A stretch of DNA of 64,000 nt, taken from the NCBI GenBank assembly GCA_036874045.1, contig CM072341.1, positions 10,056,501 to 10,120,500 of the forward strand, in the 5' to 3' direction. Below the pieces are notes generated by a model. The model did not search any database and had not been told where the DNA came from. It saw only the letters and a list, made by a program, of their open reading frames with translations. The stretch's first letter is position 1. Every line of letters starts with the position of its first letter. A program made the position numbers and the translations under genes. This document shows positions 32,407 to 44,513 of the stretch, one piece after another. The DNA comes from Cymodocea nodosa (Eukaryota > Streptophyta > Magnoliopsida > Alismatales > Cymodoceaceae).

Positions 32407-33509
32407 ATTGTATTGTTCGTCTACTTGTATAGAATTGAATGAAAATTGTATGATGTACTTGTAATGTAAATTGATTCATATTAATGAATATAAATTTTTC
32501 AGATATACTTTTCATATGTGTTTTGAATGTGAAATGAATGGAATATATTGAATGTTATATAATTTGTGGAACATTATGAATGGATGTTTAACAGATTTAC
32601 AATTTGCTGAAAGACAGGATAGATGCTTTAAAATTTCTACATGTTGCAAGGTAAAATGTAAATTTTGCATAACATAAATTGACCTGCAAGTTAAATATTT
32701 GTATAATGTTTAAATTTAAATGAATTTTGATTAGAATGATGCATTAATGACATAGATTTAACTTTATTTCAGTTAGCAAAATGAAAAGAAAAAAAACAGA
32801 GAGGCACTTACGAGGAGTAAACTTAAATGTTGCTAAGTGTTAACCCAACGAAGTAAGTTCATTGAGTTAAACTTAACTCCACAAGGTCAGTAATATAATA
32901 TATGGTCACTCCGTTGAGTTATCTATAACTCAACGAAGTTAGTCTGTGGAGTTAGCAATAGTAACTGACTTTATTCTGTTGAGTTATCTGTAACTCAACG
33001 AGGTTAGTTCGTAGATTAAGCAGAACAGTTATTCTTTTAACCACGAACGACACTTCGACGGTTTAGCGGTTACCAAAATTTGAAATTAATAGTGGTACAC
33101 GTACCCAAAAAAATAGGAACCACGCTGCACGTTGCAAGAACGTGTCTTGCAACGAGATTTATTCACTTTATGGATGTGCATTATATATATAAAACAGAAT
33201 GTTATTTACGAGTTACCAGCACTTTTAAAAGAAAGGAGAAAAGCATTGGAGGAGCTGGAAGGAGAAGCAGCTGATTCGACTTCATCCGTCAACAAATATT
33301 TACTGAATGGAAAGCTTCAGACTAGTATGTAATTAATCTTCTGCTATTTATTTATGAGCACATGGACTTGTTCTCTAAGCACTAAACGATTAGTAAGAAC
33401 ACCTACCCAAGAATATTCAACATAGAGGCACACTGAAACATTTTCTGAATTGGACTTTAACGAAATTCTTTGGGGTGTAGCTAACCTTTCTTTAAAAGAG
33501 AACGTAGAG
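32407..33509 (+). other. Gyp-2 spacer with palindrome cluster
   Basis: Counterpart of 10877-12019. Palindromes of the AACTCAACG type at 32842-33012, a TATATATA at 33183-33191. No gene. Confidence 0.65.
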
Positions 33510-34695
33510 ATGGCTGCTCTAGTAGAAAAATCATTAGGAGAAATTCTATATCTTGAATTAGTTGATGAACCTTCATGTATTTAATTGCCAAACTTTGAGG
33601 GAGATAGGTTTGAACTAAAATCTAATTATATTAGTCAATTGCCACATTTTCATGGATTAGAAAGAGAGGATGCCTATTATTTCCTTAGAGAATTTAACGA
33701 AGTTTGTCAAATGATGAAAATGCCGAACATGAGTATAGATGTTATTAAACTTAGATATATCTATTTTGCTTTAAAAGACAGCTAAGAGATGGTTATATAC
33801 TCTATCGGTTGATTCAATTTCTACATGGACTGAATTTTGCTCTATTTTTCTGGAAAAATATTATCCAACACATCAAATGATTAAAAGGAAAAAAAATATA
33901 TTAATGTGTAGCCAAAAACAGGGTGAATCATTCTGGAAATATTTTGAAAGATTTAAAGATTTACTGACTCAATGTCCACATCATGCAATGAGTAAAGCAC
34001 AATTAATAGGTATAATTTATGAAGGCATAGATGTTTCAATAAAATCTTTATTAGAATCTACTTGTCAAAATGGATTTTTGAAACTATGTAGTGAAGAAGC
34101 ATGGGCATATTTAGAAAACTTTGCAAAAAGAACTACACAGTGGGAAAACTCGGCTGAAGTTATTGCAGATAAAATAATATTGCCAAGAGCAATGCATGAA
34201 ATAGATTCAAGTACTATGCTTGAAGTGAAATTAACTGAATTAACAAAGAAAATAGAAGAGTTATCATTAAATCAAAAGCAAGCAGAAAAGAATGCAAACA
34301 TTAATGATTTAGATATTATTTATGCTAGAAATCAGAAAGATAACTTTGGAAATTCTTATAATCCTAATTGGAGAAATCACCCGAATTTATCTTAGAGAAA
34401 CAACAATTTCCAGGGAGGAGAAAATGTAAATGAGAAGAATATAAGTTATGAAGCATTACTAGAACAAGGATCTAGAATAGAGAAATTAGAAAAGATAATC
34501 CAACAATTAAACAATCGTCTAGATTTTGTATTTGGAAATGCTGCAATTCAAAATCAGAATAGAAATATACCACTTAGACAGAAGGAATCAATGGAAGTTA
34601 GACCTACTGGAGGATTGCCAATGCAAGCAGTACCTAACCTTGTCAATAGAACTATTAATGAAATTGATACCTCTTCTAGGAGGGTAGCTGAATGA
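33510..34695 (+). pseudogene. gag: Gyp-2 displaced gag, capsid type
   Basis: ATG at 33510 (MAALVEKSLGEILYLEL), homologous to 12020-13203 at about 90% of residues in the regions compared. The first frame ends at TAA 33582 (an Arg codon in Gyp-1), a two-base deletion near 33778 shifts the frame, and a TAG lies at 34393; between these it is readable (FWKYFERFKDLLTQCPHH, NPNWRNHPNLS, IEKLEKIIQQLNNRLDFVF) to TGA 34693. There is again no zinc knuckle in front of the NPNWRNHPN motif. The same absence in two copies shows that the knuckle loss is a family trait. Confidence 0.85.
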
Positions 34696-34720
34696 AGCAG
34701 CATATCTGAAGCAACTATTT

Positions 34721-34876
34721 GTATATATATATTTTTTTTTTATAGTTAATAGTATCGTAGAGTTAGTCCTTAACTCAATGAACTTAGTTCGTTGAGTTAT
34801 GCCTTAATTCCACGAGGGTGTGCAGTAGTTATGTTAATTTTTGTCTCTACTAAATTTTTTTTTGTGTGTTATACAG
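34721..34876 (+). other. Intron-like leader of the Gyp-2 F-box gene
   Basis: GT at 34721 and T-rich tract plus ACAG at 34873-34876, in the same positions as 13229-13389; an AACTCAATG...CGTTGAGTT palindrome lies inside (34770-34800). Confidence 0.38.
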
Positions 34877-34894
34877 AATCAACAAATAGAATTG

Positions 34895-36019
34895 ATGCAA
34901 TTACCATTGGATGCACTAAGGGAAGTACGAAGTAACTTGTTAACTAAAGATCTGTGCAGGCTGTGTTGTGTATCAAAGAAAATTAAAGACTATATTAAAG
35001 AAAAATATTTTCAAGGACTACAAGCTGCAAAAATGACTAAGATTAGAGATGGATTCATATGGAGGTTATTTAATCGTAGTTCAATTAACCATGAATATCT
35101 ACCTATGGAAGAAACTACTGGAATTCCACCCAATACATTAGAAGGAATAGATCATATTATGGGGATGGATGAAGGATTAATCATATATAGGACGAGACAA
35201 AGGCATGCAAGTCTACCTAATATTTTGATAAGAAATCCTATAACAAGGGAAGAATGGAATATAGGAAGACCTAATAGATATGAAGTACCAATTGTAAATT
35301 GTGGGTCGACTTTAATATTTTCTGATAAAAATTCTACAATTCCTGAAAAATTATATTTTTGGAGACCTACAGGAAATTGGGGTGAAGATTTACGCTTAAG
35401 TGTGTATAATTTTCTGAATAGATCTTGGACTGAAAATATTATGATATATCTAGGACAGAAATCATTAATTAACAGCATGCATGTCATACTTGATGGATAT
35501 ATATATCTAGTCACAGATATATCAATAGCATTTGGATCTTATTTATACATAGTGAGCATAGATAGTTATGATGATTTTATAGAAATATTACCTATACCGA
35601 GTGATATAGCTAAACCACCATCTACAAAATTTGATAAAATTCAAATAGGGATGTGGTATAATGAATATGATGATCCTACTTTATGTCTGATAAGATGGTG
35701 GGATGAATTGATGAAATTTCAAATATGGATTATGAAAGACATAAATGAATGGAAGTGGGAAGAGGAATATATTGAAATAGATGTAGAAATAGAAACTGCT
35801 ACATTACCTTGGAACCGAAAAGGATCCATTTCTGCATTTCATATCATTAGTGGTAATACACTTGTATTTGGAATTTATAATATATTACACGTTTACAAAT
35901 TAAGAAGTAACAAGAACTGCATTAAAACAGAATTAATAGCAAGAAGAATTATGGCTAAAAAGTTTGCTTGGACTGACACATTTATTCCATTTGTTTCTAC
36001 TTTTCAATCATGTTCTTAA
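34895..36019 (+). CDS. F-box protein gene carried by Gyp-2
   Basis: 374 codons, no stop or frameshift. The upstream Met of Gyp-1 is ATA here, so I choose the ATG at 34895 (MQLPLDALREVRSN), which gives the same F-box start; the frame is open further upstream but that part is the intron-like leader. The F-box reads LPLDALREVRSNLLTKDLCR then LCCVSKKIKDYI. The FBA-like part keeps YIYLVTDIS, LYIVSIDSYDDFIEILPIP, KIQIGMWYNE and FQIWIMKDINEWKWEEEY. About 80-85% of residues match Gyp-1 by eye, with a two-residue deletion near 107. The flanking gag is broken in three places while this gene stays open. Presumed SCF adaptor by family; the target is unknown. Confidence 0.82.
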   Translation: MQLPLDALREVRSNLLTKDLCRLCCVSKKIKDYIKEKYFQGLQAAKMTKIRDGFIWRLFNRSSINHEYLPMEETTGIPPNTLEGIDHIMGMDEGLIIYRTRQRHASLPNILIRNPITREEWNIGRPNRYEVPIVNCGSTLIFSDKNSTIPEKLYFWRPTGNWGEDLRLSVYNFLNRSWTENIMIYLGQKSLINSMHVILDGYIYLVTDISIAFGSYLYIVSIDSYDDFIEILPIPSDIAKPPSTKFDKIQIGMWYNEYDDPTLCLIRWWDELMKFQIWIMKDINEWKWEEEYIEIDVEIETATLPWNRKGSISAFHIISGNTLVFGIYNILHVYKLRSNKNCIKTELIARRIMAKKFAWTDTFIPFVSTFQSCS

Positions 36020-37941
36020 GCTGTGATTTTGTGTGTTTAATGTTGTGTGTATTCTACAGTTATTTTTAGAAGAAAAAAAAAAGAGAAAAAATTTTTAGTT
36101 TTAATTTTATTTTATAAAAAAAAACAAAATATCAATCCAGTTTGTTGGTATCTATTTTGGGAAACCAATTGGCTTGCTTGTGAGCCACCAAAGGCATAGG
36201 AGCCTGGGTTCCACACAAGACAATGATTTATCAATATCTGTTAAATGTTATTTTGTTATATATTTTGCTTTTATCTGTGAATGAAAGTTTTTCAGAATTA
36301 AAAATCGAAATATGCAGAAGGAGATATAAACGAAACAAGGTATGTAACTGATTACTTATCCTGAATTTAAATTTAAACTCATTTGTTGAGTTAGGTGCTA
36401 AATCAACGAAACTGTATTTATGTCTGCTACAATTACTGTATTTATTATCAAATCTTTTACATTGAGGACAATGCAAAATGTAGGTATGGGGGGGAGGTAA
36501 TTAAAGTAACAGCCATGTAAGTTTGTTAACTAAAGGAATTAAAATGGTACTGCAAAGTTTTGTGGAAAGTGAAAATTTTAATGAACTTGCTGTAACTATC
36601 CAATAATTGAGACTGTAAATTTTTTATATAAACTATAACTGCTTGAATGTTATATTTAGAAGACTATATAAGATGCTATAGAATTTACTATTTATGCAAA
36701 TCTAGATATAGTATCTTATGTTTTTTCTGAATTTCATGAGTTTAACAGTTTCACGATTTTAAAATGAAATCAAAATGCTTAATGAAAAAAAATTATCTGA
36801 AGTCCTAAAGGAGCTAAAATATGAATTCTAGATTAAATGAAACACATATGATTAAAGATACATTTAATTTGATTGATTAAACTTGTAGAATGATTTATGT
36901 GTAGATCTTATTAAACTGCAAAAAAAGGTATGAGCTTATTATTATGGATTCATATTTTTAGTAAATAATAGAAGTAGGACTATATGAGATTGATGTTTTA
37001 TTGCATCTGTATTAATGAAATATGTACATATATAGTATGTGATTAATGTTTTGTTTTGTTTTTGTATTGTGAAAAAAAAAAAAAGAGAAAAAAGAAAAAA
37101 GAAATTTTGAGAGTTTATTGACTTTGATCACGAGCCTTTTGTACTTGAGCAGATAGGTATGTAAGGATTGTTGACCTAAAAAATGACTCTTGAAATCTGG
37201 CAACCTAAGATCCTGATCAGATCTGGGATTGTTGACTGAAAGCTCATTACATGGGTACATTAGAAAGCTCCTGTATGATTCAAGCTTGTCAAATTAACTT
37301 TTAAAGTACAAAAAAAAAAAAAAAAAAATTTATAATGTTTTGAAAAGATACAAGTGTTTTGTGAAATACAGATATCTTATGAATCGAGTATATTTTCTGT
37401 TATCTAGAATTGCTGAAATATGAATTTAGAATAGACTTTTGGAGTTGTTTAATGGAGATACAATTCTTTATTCTACTTGTCTTAATCATATTGAATTGGA
37501 TTGTACTTTGATTCGTATGTTGTTGAAATTTCTTCTAGAAATCTTATTGGAAAATTTAGGATGACAAATGATGAAAAGAAGAACAAATGATAATATAATT
37601 AAGACCTATGTGATTCGTATGTTGTTGAAATTTCTTCTAGAAATCTTATTGGAAAATTTAGGATGACAGATGATGAAAAGAAGAACAAATGATAATATAA
37701 TTAAGACCTATGTGATGATGATATACTTTGTATGTAATTTGCATATATTCTAAGTATATTTGCAGGTTGAAGAGGAGAAAACAATATTATTGAAACATAT
37801 AGAATATCTATATGATAATACTAGTTCTTATGCTGAACAGAAGAAAAAAAGGGGGAAGAATTAATTCTAGCACTTTTAGAAAGACTAATTAATTAGATCT
37901 TAGTTTGCTAAGGGACTAGCAAAATTTAGGTATGGGGGAAG
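36020..37941 (+). other. Gyp-2 3' noncoding region
   Basis: Equivalent of 14539-16268, including the GAGGACAATG...TATGGGGGGGAGG motif (36462-36498), the block shared with copia (36700-37770), an AAAAAGGGGGAAGAA tract (37846-37860) and the tract GGTATGGGGGAAG next to the LTR (37929-37941). A 102-bp duplication is at 37510-37713. No gene. Confidence 0.75.
37510..37713 (+). repeat. 102-bp tandem duplication in the Gyp-2 3' region
   Basis: Units 37510-37611 and 37612-37713, both starting GATTCGTATGTTGTTG, differ by about one base (GACAAATG against GACAGATG). Gyp-1 has a single unit (15960-16056), so the duplication is recent. Confidence 0.9.
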
Positions 37942-40016
37942 TGTTTAGAATGAAAAAGTGCATATTATTAACGGTTAAATGATGGTTAATTGCATAATAT
38001 TTAGCTTATCATATGAGAATTAAGCCATTATGTTATAATTGCACTATTATAAGCTTTAATTAAAGAATCTACTTAATTTGGGGGAATTAATGTTAATTTA
38101 GTACATTTTTGAACTGTCGGTAAGTTGCAGGGTGTGAAATTCTTAAGTATCCAAATTTTCTGATATTTCGGACAATTATGTTTAACATATCGAACAGGTA
38201 TCGAATAGTTATGTTTAAACTGCCGAACAATTATGTTTTAAAAGAATATTTTATTATTTCTTGAAGTACATGTGTCGAAACCATAATGTATGTCTTAAGT
38301 GGATTTTCGATAAGTTATCTCTAACTATCCGAAATGTAGCTGAGCATCGGATAGTTAGACCTATAACTCTCGGAAATGTTTCTTTTATTATTAAACTGTT
38401 GATGACACGTGTCGAGATTTGGTAGATTTACTTAAGTTATATATCGGTGAGTTATCTGTAAGTATCCGAAATGCATCTGGGCATCGGATAATTAAGTTTA
38501 TAAGTATCTGAAATGCACCTGAGCATCGGATAGTTAAATTTATGCATGTGTTTTATAGTTAAATCAACGAGGTAAGTCCGTTGAGTTATCTGTAACTCCA
38601 CGGACTATTTATTTTCTAATATGCCACTGTAGCGGTTGCAAAAACAGGACAGTTCGAAGGAAAAACCACAATCGCACGTATCACGCAGGAATTCACTTGT
38701 CGAAGGGAGAAGAAAGCATCGTCGTTGATATGAATGAAGGAAATCCAACCGACCATTCAAGTAGAAGCAGTTACTACTGAAGAAATATAAAAGAAAAGAA
38801 GAAAAAGAAGTAAAGTGTGTGTGATCGATGGGTATGGCCAGTGTGTACAGAGGAGGAGCACCAAACTTTCTGCAAACAGTGTCGGCAGTTCTCTGAAGTA
38901 CCACACCAACCATTCTCACCACCACCACATTATCACCACCACATTACCACCATCATAATCACCAACCATCGGAGGACTGTAAGGATACTTTCCTGATGTC
39001 GGGTCGATTCTGAGCCAAACACAGTGCTTGACAACTACTGTGAGGAGTGATCGCGTCGTAGGAAGGGAAGCCATTTTCACCAAGCGCCGACTCATATTTC
39101 AGGAGATCGTAAAGCTTCTAGCCTTAGTTTCAGGTTGATGCCTGTATGCTGAAGAGGAGATCATCTTGCAATTCTGGACTCGCGATTCTATAGGGAGAAA
39201 AGACAGAGTTGTAAGTGGTTTAATTTTCAGTGGTGTAATCACGTCGGATGTAGTGACAGAAGTGTTTACTATCGACTGAGATTACTTTACATTTCACCTT
39301 TCGCCCATTTCCAAGTTCATATTAAAATAAAAATACCAAAAACACTTATCTGCGATTGTATTTTGTATTTGAGTGTTGTATTGTTTGTGTTGTATCGTGA
39401 TTAATGTTATCTTTGTCAGTATGTGATTGTTTTATGTTTGTTTTAGTTTTATAGTTTACTGAAATTGGTTCGTTCAAAAGACTTAAAGATTTTAATGGTT
39501 ACTGTTTGAATTATCTGAATGTTAGTATTGCCTAATGATAAATCCAGTGTTTACTAACATTGAAGAGCTTAATTCATGTTATTTACAATCTGTGGAACCG
39601 TCCAATGGTTGGCCGAATTCCTCTGTAAATAGCAGTATTAAATTGGAATGCAGGCTCGTGGAGTTAACTTGAGTTCACGAGGTTAGTCCGTTGAGTTAGC
39701 CATAACTAAACAAACTTTGTCCGTTGAGTTAACTGTAATTCAACGGAGGGCTTATTGAATATATAAATTTGATTGTTAAAAATGGAACAGTTCTCAATTC
39801 TTAAGCAATTTCCTGTAAGATCGACCTGTACTTGCACACTAATACAATAGACACTATGCACTTGCAGTTAAAATACAAATTGGAATTAATATCTAACTTG
39901 TATTAAAGGTTTTGTTTTCTTCTAAAAAAGAATAGGCATAAAGATAAATTAACTAAGGAAAAAACAGAAGTTAACAAATCCAAGTTTTTCTAGTGCGTTG
40001 CTGGAGATCTAAAACA
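37942..40016 (+). repeat. Gyp-2 LTR
   Basis: TGTTTAGAATG to CTAAAACA, 2075 bp. Relative to Gyp-1 it keeps extra sequence near 38150-38530 rich in TATCCGAAAT/ATCGGATAGTTA elements, as in Gyp-4. It contains palindrome units at 38566-38606 and 39655-39745. Confidence 0.88.
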
Positions 40017-40041
40017 AGTTTTCTGGTATCGTGCTGGCCAA
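40017..40041 (+). other. PBS-leader-like sequence directly after the Gyp-2 LTR
   Basis: AGTTTTCTGG then TATCGTGCTGGCC. The first ten bases match the leader that follows the Gyp-4 5' LTR (AGTTTTCTAG at 62344), and the rest is a decayed TGGCGCCGTTGCCGG. If right, this LTR has internal sequence on both sides. Confidence 0.45.
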
Positions 40042-40530
40042 ACACAAACACTTACCCTTTAAGTCCTGTAAAAACTCGAACACTTATTTGTAACTCTTCG
40101 AGTTTTTGTACCTACAAAATACATGACTGAACAAGGAAAACTTATATGTTCATTAGTCATTTTATAAAACTCAAACAGTTTTCTATCCATGCATATAAAA
40201 ACACGAACAGTTATCTAACTATTCGATTTTCATTACCGAACGCACATGAAAAACACGTGACAACTTAAAATATTAAAAACACACATACAGATACCTTAAC
40301 TATACGAGTTTTTAACATAAACTATTCGACAAAAATGAAATGTTAACTATCCAAAAGTTTAACTTTCAAAAATCTAACTCTTCAAAAATCATTAATTCAT
40401 CCGACATAAAAGTGAAACTTTTCGATAATCTGTTAACTATTATACTTAGAGAAATATACTTAGAAAATATTATGTAGACTTATTTAAAAATGTTAATAAA
40501 GCATATATCATCAAAACAAAATTCCTAATA
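40042..40530 (-). repeat. Truncated LTR of a diverged Sirevirus
   Basis: Read on the minus strand from 40530 it begins TATTAGGAATTTTGTTTTGATGATATATG, against TGTTGAGTATTTTGTTTTGATGATGTGTG in Cop-1; the opening TG has become TA. It contains CACGTG (40254-40259) and many ACTATTCGA / ACTCGAA elements. It abuts the RT of Cop-4 exactly at its terminus, as expected for an insertion, and is cut on the other side by Gyp-2. Confidence 0.65.
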
Positions 40531-42243
40531 TACCTATTATGGATTGATTTTCTAGTAGAGAGACTAATTCCTAAACATCATTTCTGATAAATTGATTTAG
40601 TTCTTCTTGCATTGCCACTATCTAATTTTCATCAGATAATGCTTCTTCTATATTCTTTGGTTCCACCATAGAAACAAACATACACATACTATTTAAATTT
40701 ACTAAAACTTTCGTTTTAACTCCCTCATTAATATTACCAATGGCTTGAGTAATGGGATGTGATGAAGAATAACGTCAATTTCTCTGATTTTCCTTAATAT
40801 TCTCATCAACATCTAAAGATCCATCACTTTTATCATTAGTTTGATCATTTAAGTTCATATTTTTGATTTTCTCAAATAAATCTTTAATCTCTCTATTGAT
40901 CTCTAACTCTTTTCGAAAATTGATCATATCATCATTATCAACTTTAGATTGAGATTCTCTAAAAGAATTTTCATTGAAGCTTACATGGAGGGTTTCTTCA
41001 ATAGTTCTAGAAGTCTTGTTGTATACTCTATAGGCTTTACTTCTAGTAGAGTAACCTACAAAAATTCCTTCATCCGCTTTGGGTTGAAATTTATCCCTTC
41101 TATCCTTAGTATTAAGAATAAAATACTTGCAGCCAAATAGTTTCATATAGGAAATTTTTGGAACCCTATTAAACATAATTTCAAAAGGAGTTTTATTAAC
41201 ATGAGGTCTTAAATGACTTCTGTTAATAACATAACAAGCTGTATTTACTGCTTCAACCCAAAGATTTTGAGGTAACTTATATTCATTCAACATAGTTCTA
41301 GCCATTTCCTAAAGTGATCTATTCTTTCTCTCAACAACACCATTTTGAGACGGTGCTCTTGGAAAAGAAAAATTATGATCAATACCATGATCTTTACAAT
41401 AATTATCCATTTGATCATTATCAAATTCCGTACCATGATCACTCCTAAGTTTTTGAACAGAGACACTTTGTTCATTTTGAACAAGATTGCAAAACATTTA
41501 AACTTTTCAAAAACTTCTATCTTAGATGCTAGAAAATATATCCAAATGTATTTAGAGAAGCCATCTACTAAAACAAATACATACCGTTTACCACCAAGAC
41601 TCATGATTCTTGTTGGTCCAAATAGTTCCATATATTTAAGTTCTAAGACTCTCTTTCTTGATATATCAGTTTTGGATTAAAAAGAGTTTTTGTGAAGTTT
41701 ACCTAACTCACATGCATCACACATAAGGTCCTTTGAGTATTTAATCTTTGGTAAACCTCTCACTAAATGTTTTCTAGATAGTTTATGTAACAGTTTCATA
41801 TTTATATGCCCAATCCTTCTATGCCACAGATATGCATCACTAGTTTCAGCTAGCAAACATGAATTTAAATGAACTACACCAGAAGGTAAAGATAAAATAC
41901 ATACAAAACCTTTTCTTTTAGCAATAAACTTAAGTTCATCTGTATTTTTATCAATAATTTTGCATACATTATCTTCAAATACTACATAATATCCATTTTC
42001 AGTTAGTTTTATAACACTCAGCAAATTAAATCCTAGGTTTTCTACATATGGTACATTCGAAATAACACAAGTTAGAGTTATTTGAACATTGCCCATACCT
42101 ATGATTTTATCTTTGCTTTTGTTTCCAAATGTTACACTTCCTTTAATGGTATTTGTAAAATTTTTGAGTAGACTTTTCTGTCTGGTCATGTGACTTGATG
42201 CTCCACTATCCAAGATCCATTTTGATGTTGTTTCCTCCTGCAA
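40531..42243 (-). pseudogene. Cop-4 protease, integrase and beginning of RT
   Basis: Minus-strand reading: EETTSKWILDSGASSHMT (protease), WHRRIGHINM and CDACELGK (zinc region), then integrase. The first catalytic Asp is changed to Glu (YMELFGP). The second is intact in SDHGTEFDNDQ (41400-41430), and the Glu region reads PSQNGVVERKNRS. The uninterrupted junction SKAYRVYNKTSRTIEETL (about 41010-41060) shows what Cop-1 looked like before Gyp-1. RT runs from VSMVEPKNIEEALSDEN to ENQSII and stops at the LTR fragment. It has frameshifts near 41300 and 41640 and stops in RT. Confidence 0.85.
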
Positions 42244-43515
42244 AACAAATTAAGAAAAACTTTTTCTTGGTACCCAATGTTGTTGAGAACCAAGTTCATT
42301 AAACGCATATTTCTTCTTTTTGTTTAAAAACAGTTTAACATTATCATTTACATTTTTATTAGTTGTAAGTACTATAGACTTATCATTAGTATCATACTTA
42401 CTTATAGCATTATTGCTCTTATAATCATTCTTTTTGTTTTCAGATTTAGTATAATCAAGACCAAACTGATTTTTATCAGACGTTAATTTATTTTGGTCAT
42501 GCTCATACATTTCAGTAAGTTCATACCAAGATTTTGTATTGGTATTTGAATTTTCAGTGCATACAAAATCTTTTTCTGCACAAGAATTTTCAGATTTAAC
42601 ACATGTAGAATGAGTAATTGGTCTAACACTAGTGTTTTGAATTACATGCTCGGGTTTCTAAATTTTCAGTTCACTACAATTGTCTGAAATTTTAGAAATA
42701 TTAGAAATTGAATTTCAAGAACAAGAAACAAAATTTTTAGAAACATTAATACTCATGTTAGAAGTACATTTAGACAAATCACATTGATTGATATTATTAC
42801 TTCATGATTCATCCCTTGAATTACCTACTTCTACGTATTTATTACCTTGTTTCATGATAAAAGGAATTTTAGTCTTAGATTTACTTGAACTACAACTAAT
42901 AAATCCTTTATTGGCTTGAGATTCAGGATATTCAGGATAATCAAGTCCTAAACCAAATTTATATGACACTACAGGGGTACTAGTTAGTTTGTCTAACTTA
43001 GTTTGAGTTAAATTCCATTTCTCAATGGTAAAATTTAAATCTAGCTCTCTCATTTTTAATTTATCAATCACTAACTCAAAATCATTTATATTGTTTCTCA
43101 ACATTTCATTTTCAGATTCTATCTTTAATTTTGTAGCATTTATATTCTATATTTGTTCATGTAAGACACATTCATTAAATCTAAATTTATGCAAATCTCT
43201 AACATGATTTTCATTATCACATTTAAGCTTTTCTAAACTAGTAGACAAGAAACAATTTTCTTCATCCACAATGGACAAAGAGTTTCTGATATTCTTATTT
43301 TCTAGTTTACAAACATTAAGTTTTTGTAATAATGCATGATAAGCACATAATAATTCATTAAAGTTAAAATCTGAATAACTTTTAGGATCAGATATTACCT
43401 CAAACTCATCTGCCATGAAGCACACATGAGCAACGTCTTCTAACTCTTGTTCTCCTTCTGAATGTGAAGATTTTGATGATAATTCCTCATATTCAAACTC
43501 TTCAGACGTGTCATC
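42244..43515 (-). pseudogene. Cop-4 gag C-terminal half
   Basis: Minus-strand pieces: DDTSEEFEYEELSSKSSHSE opens at 43515, then coiled-coil stretches (LEKLKCDNENHVRDL, NDFELVIDKLKMRELDLNF), FGLGLDYPEYPES, and the Asn/Lys-rich tail ending VPRKSFS plus TAA, the same stop as in Cop-1 (385-387). A few stops and frame breaks. Coiled coils in the second half of gag are usual in Sireviruses. I see no intact CCHC knuckle; it may have been in the deleted part. Confidence 0.72.
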
Positions 43516-44513
43516 TATTGAGTATTTTTGTTTTGATGATGTGTGCTGAATGGAAATAATCATATTTGCTCAATTACTATTGCTTGTGAAAAGAAATTAA
43601 AATCATCAATTAATACGAAAAAAGCTTATTGCTATAAATACTTGTCTGTATTGGATCTGAAGTTAATAACTAGTCGTTTCGTTGCATTAATTTCTCATTT
43701 AGCTAAACGTTAAGTTAACGTGTGGTTTTATTGAAAAGCATGATATGTTTTAAAGTTATATCTTCTATATCATGAACAGTGCACGTTTAGACAACTCGTT
43801 AAGTTAGAGTTTTGTTTGTATAGAGGTCACGTGAGAACTTGTTAAGTTAGAGGCTTAAAGGTTAAAATAGGTCACGTAATAACTCGTTAAGTTAGTGAGT
43901 AAAAGAAGAGACGAACTCGTTAAGTTAGTGTTATACACGTGGTGAAATTATAAGTTACGAATGTTGTATTGTATCACGTGAGGTGCACATGTTTAACTCG
44001 TTAAGTTAACATAACTAAACGCGTTGAGTTGCTATATTGAACACTAAGGCAACGCGTTAGATTAGCGTTATAAACTTAAGTTGTTATTTTTGCATGTGGT
44101 AAAATTCTTATTATAAAAACATTTGTTTATTACTGAATCGGTGAGTTAAAGTTTTTCGGAGACTTACAGTCGTAACTATCTGAAAGGTAACTTAAGTCAT
44201 GTTTTCAGGTCTTGACACGCATCTCACTAGTTTTATCATATAAAGAGTTTTTCGGTGACTTACATCTGTAACTATCTGAAACATAAACTATTTTCAGTGA
44301 GTTATCATTTAACCTTCCGAAAGAAAGGTTAAGCTGGTTCGTTGAGATAGCATAATACCACGGACTTAGTTTGTTGAGTTAGCTACAGTACTTGTCACAT
44401 GAAATGGCACATTGTGAACTCGTTACGTTAGAAACGTTAAGTTATATATATATACTTGTGTTACTCGTTTAGTTAACATTAAAGTAACGACTTCTTATTA
44501 CACTGATGAAAAA
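43516..44513 (+). repeat. Front part of a Sirevirus LTR (+)
   Basis: TATTGAGTATTTTTG opens it (TG changed to TA). The U3 motif array (43790-44010) and TATA box (44445-44456) are present. It ends just after ACTGATGAAAAA, where accessory-ORF sequence begins. It contains an extra segment with TTTTCGGAGACTTACAG / TTTTCGGTGACTTACA (44150-44330) not seen in Cop-1. Confidence 0.8.

Larger units (their letters stand above)
32111..40041 (+). mobile_element. Gyp-2: 3' half of a second copy of the Gyp-1 family
   Basis: End of accessory ORF, palindrome cluster, displaced gag, intron-like leader, F-box gene, 3' region and LTR, all in the same order and spacing as Gyp-1. The part upstream of 32111 is replaced by Cop-3 and Cop-2. 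After the LTR a short PBS-leader-like stretch follows (40017-40041). Confidence 0.9.

Noticed and set aside
34841-34894. Alternative upstream start of the Gyp-2 F-box gene (54 more bases)
   Set aside because: That stretch is the T-rich end of the intron-like leader, and Gyp-1 has no matching residues.
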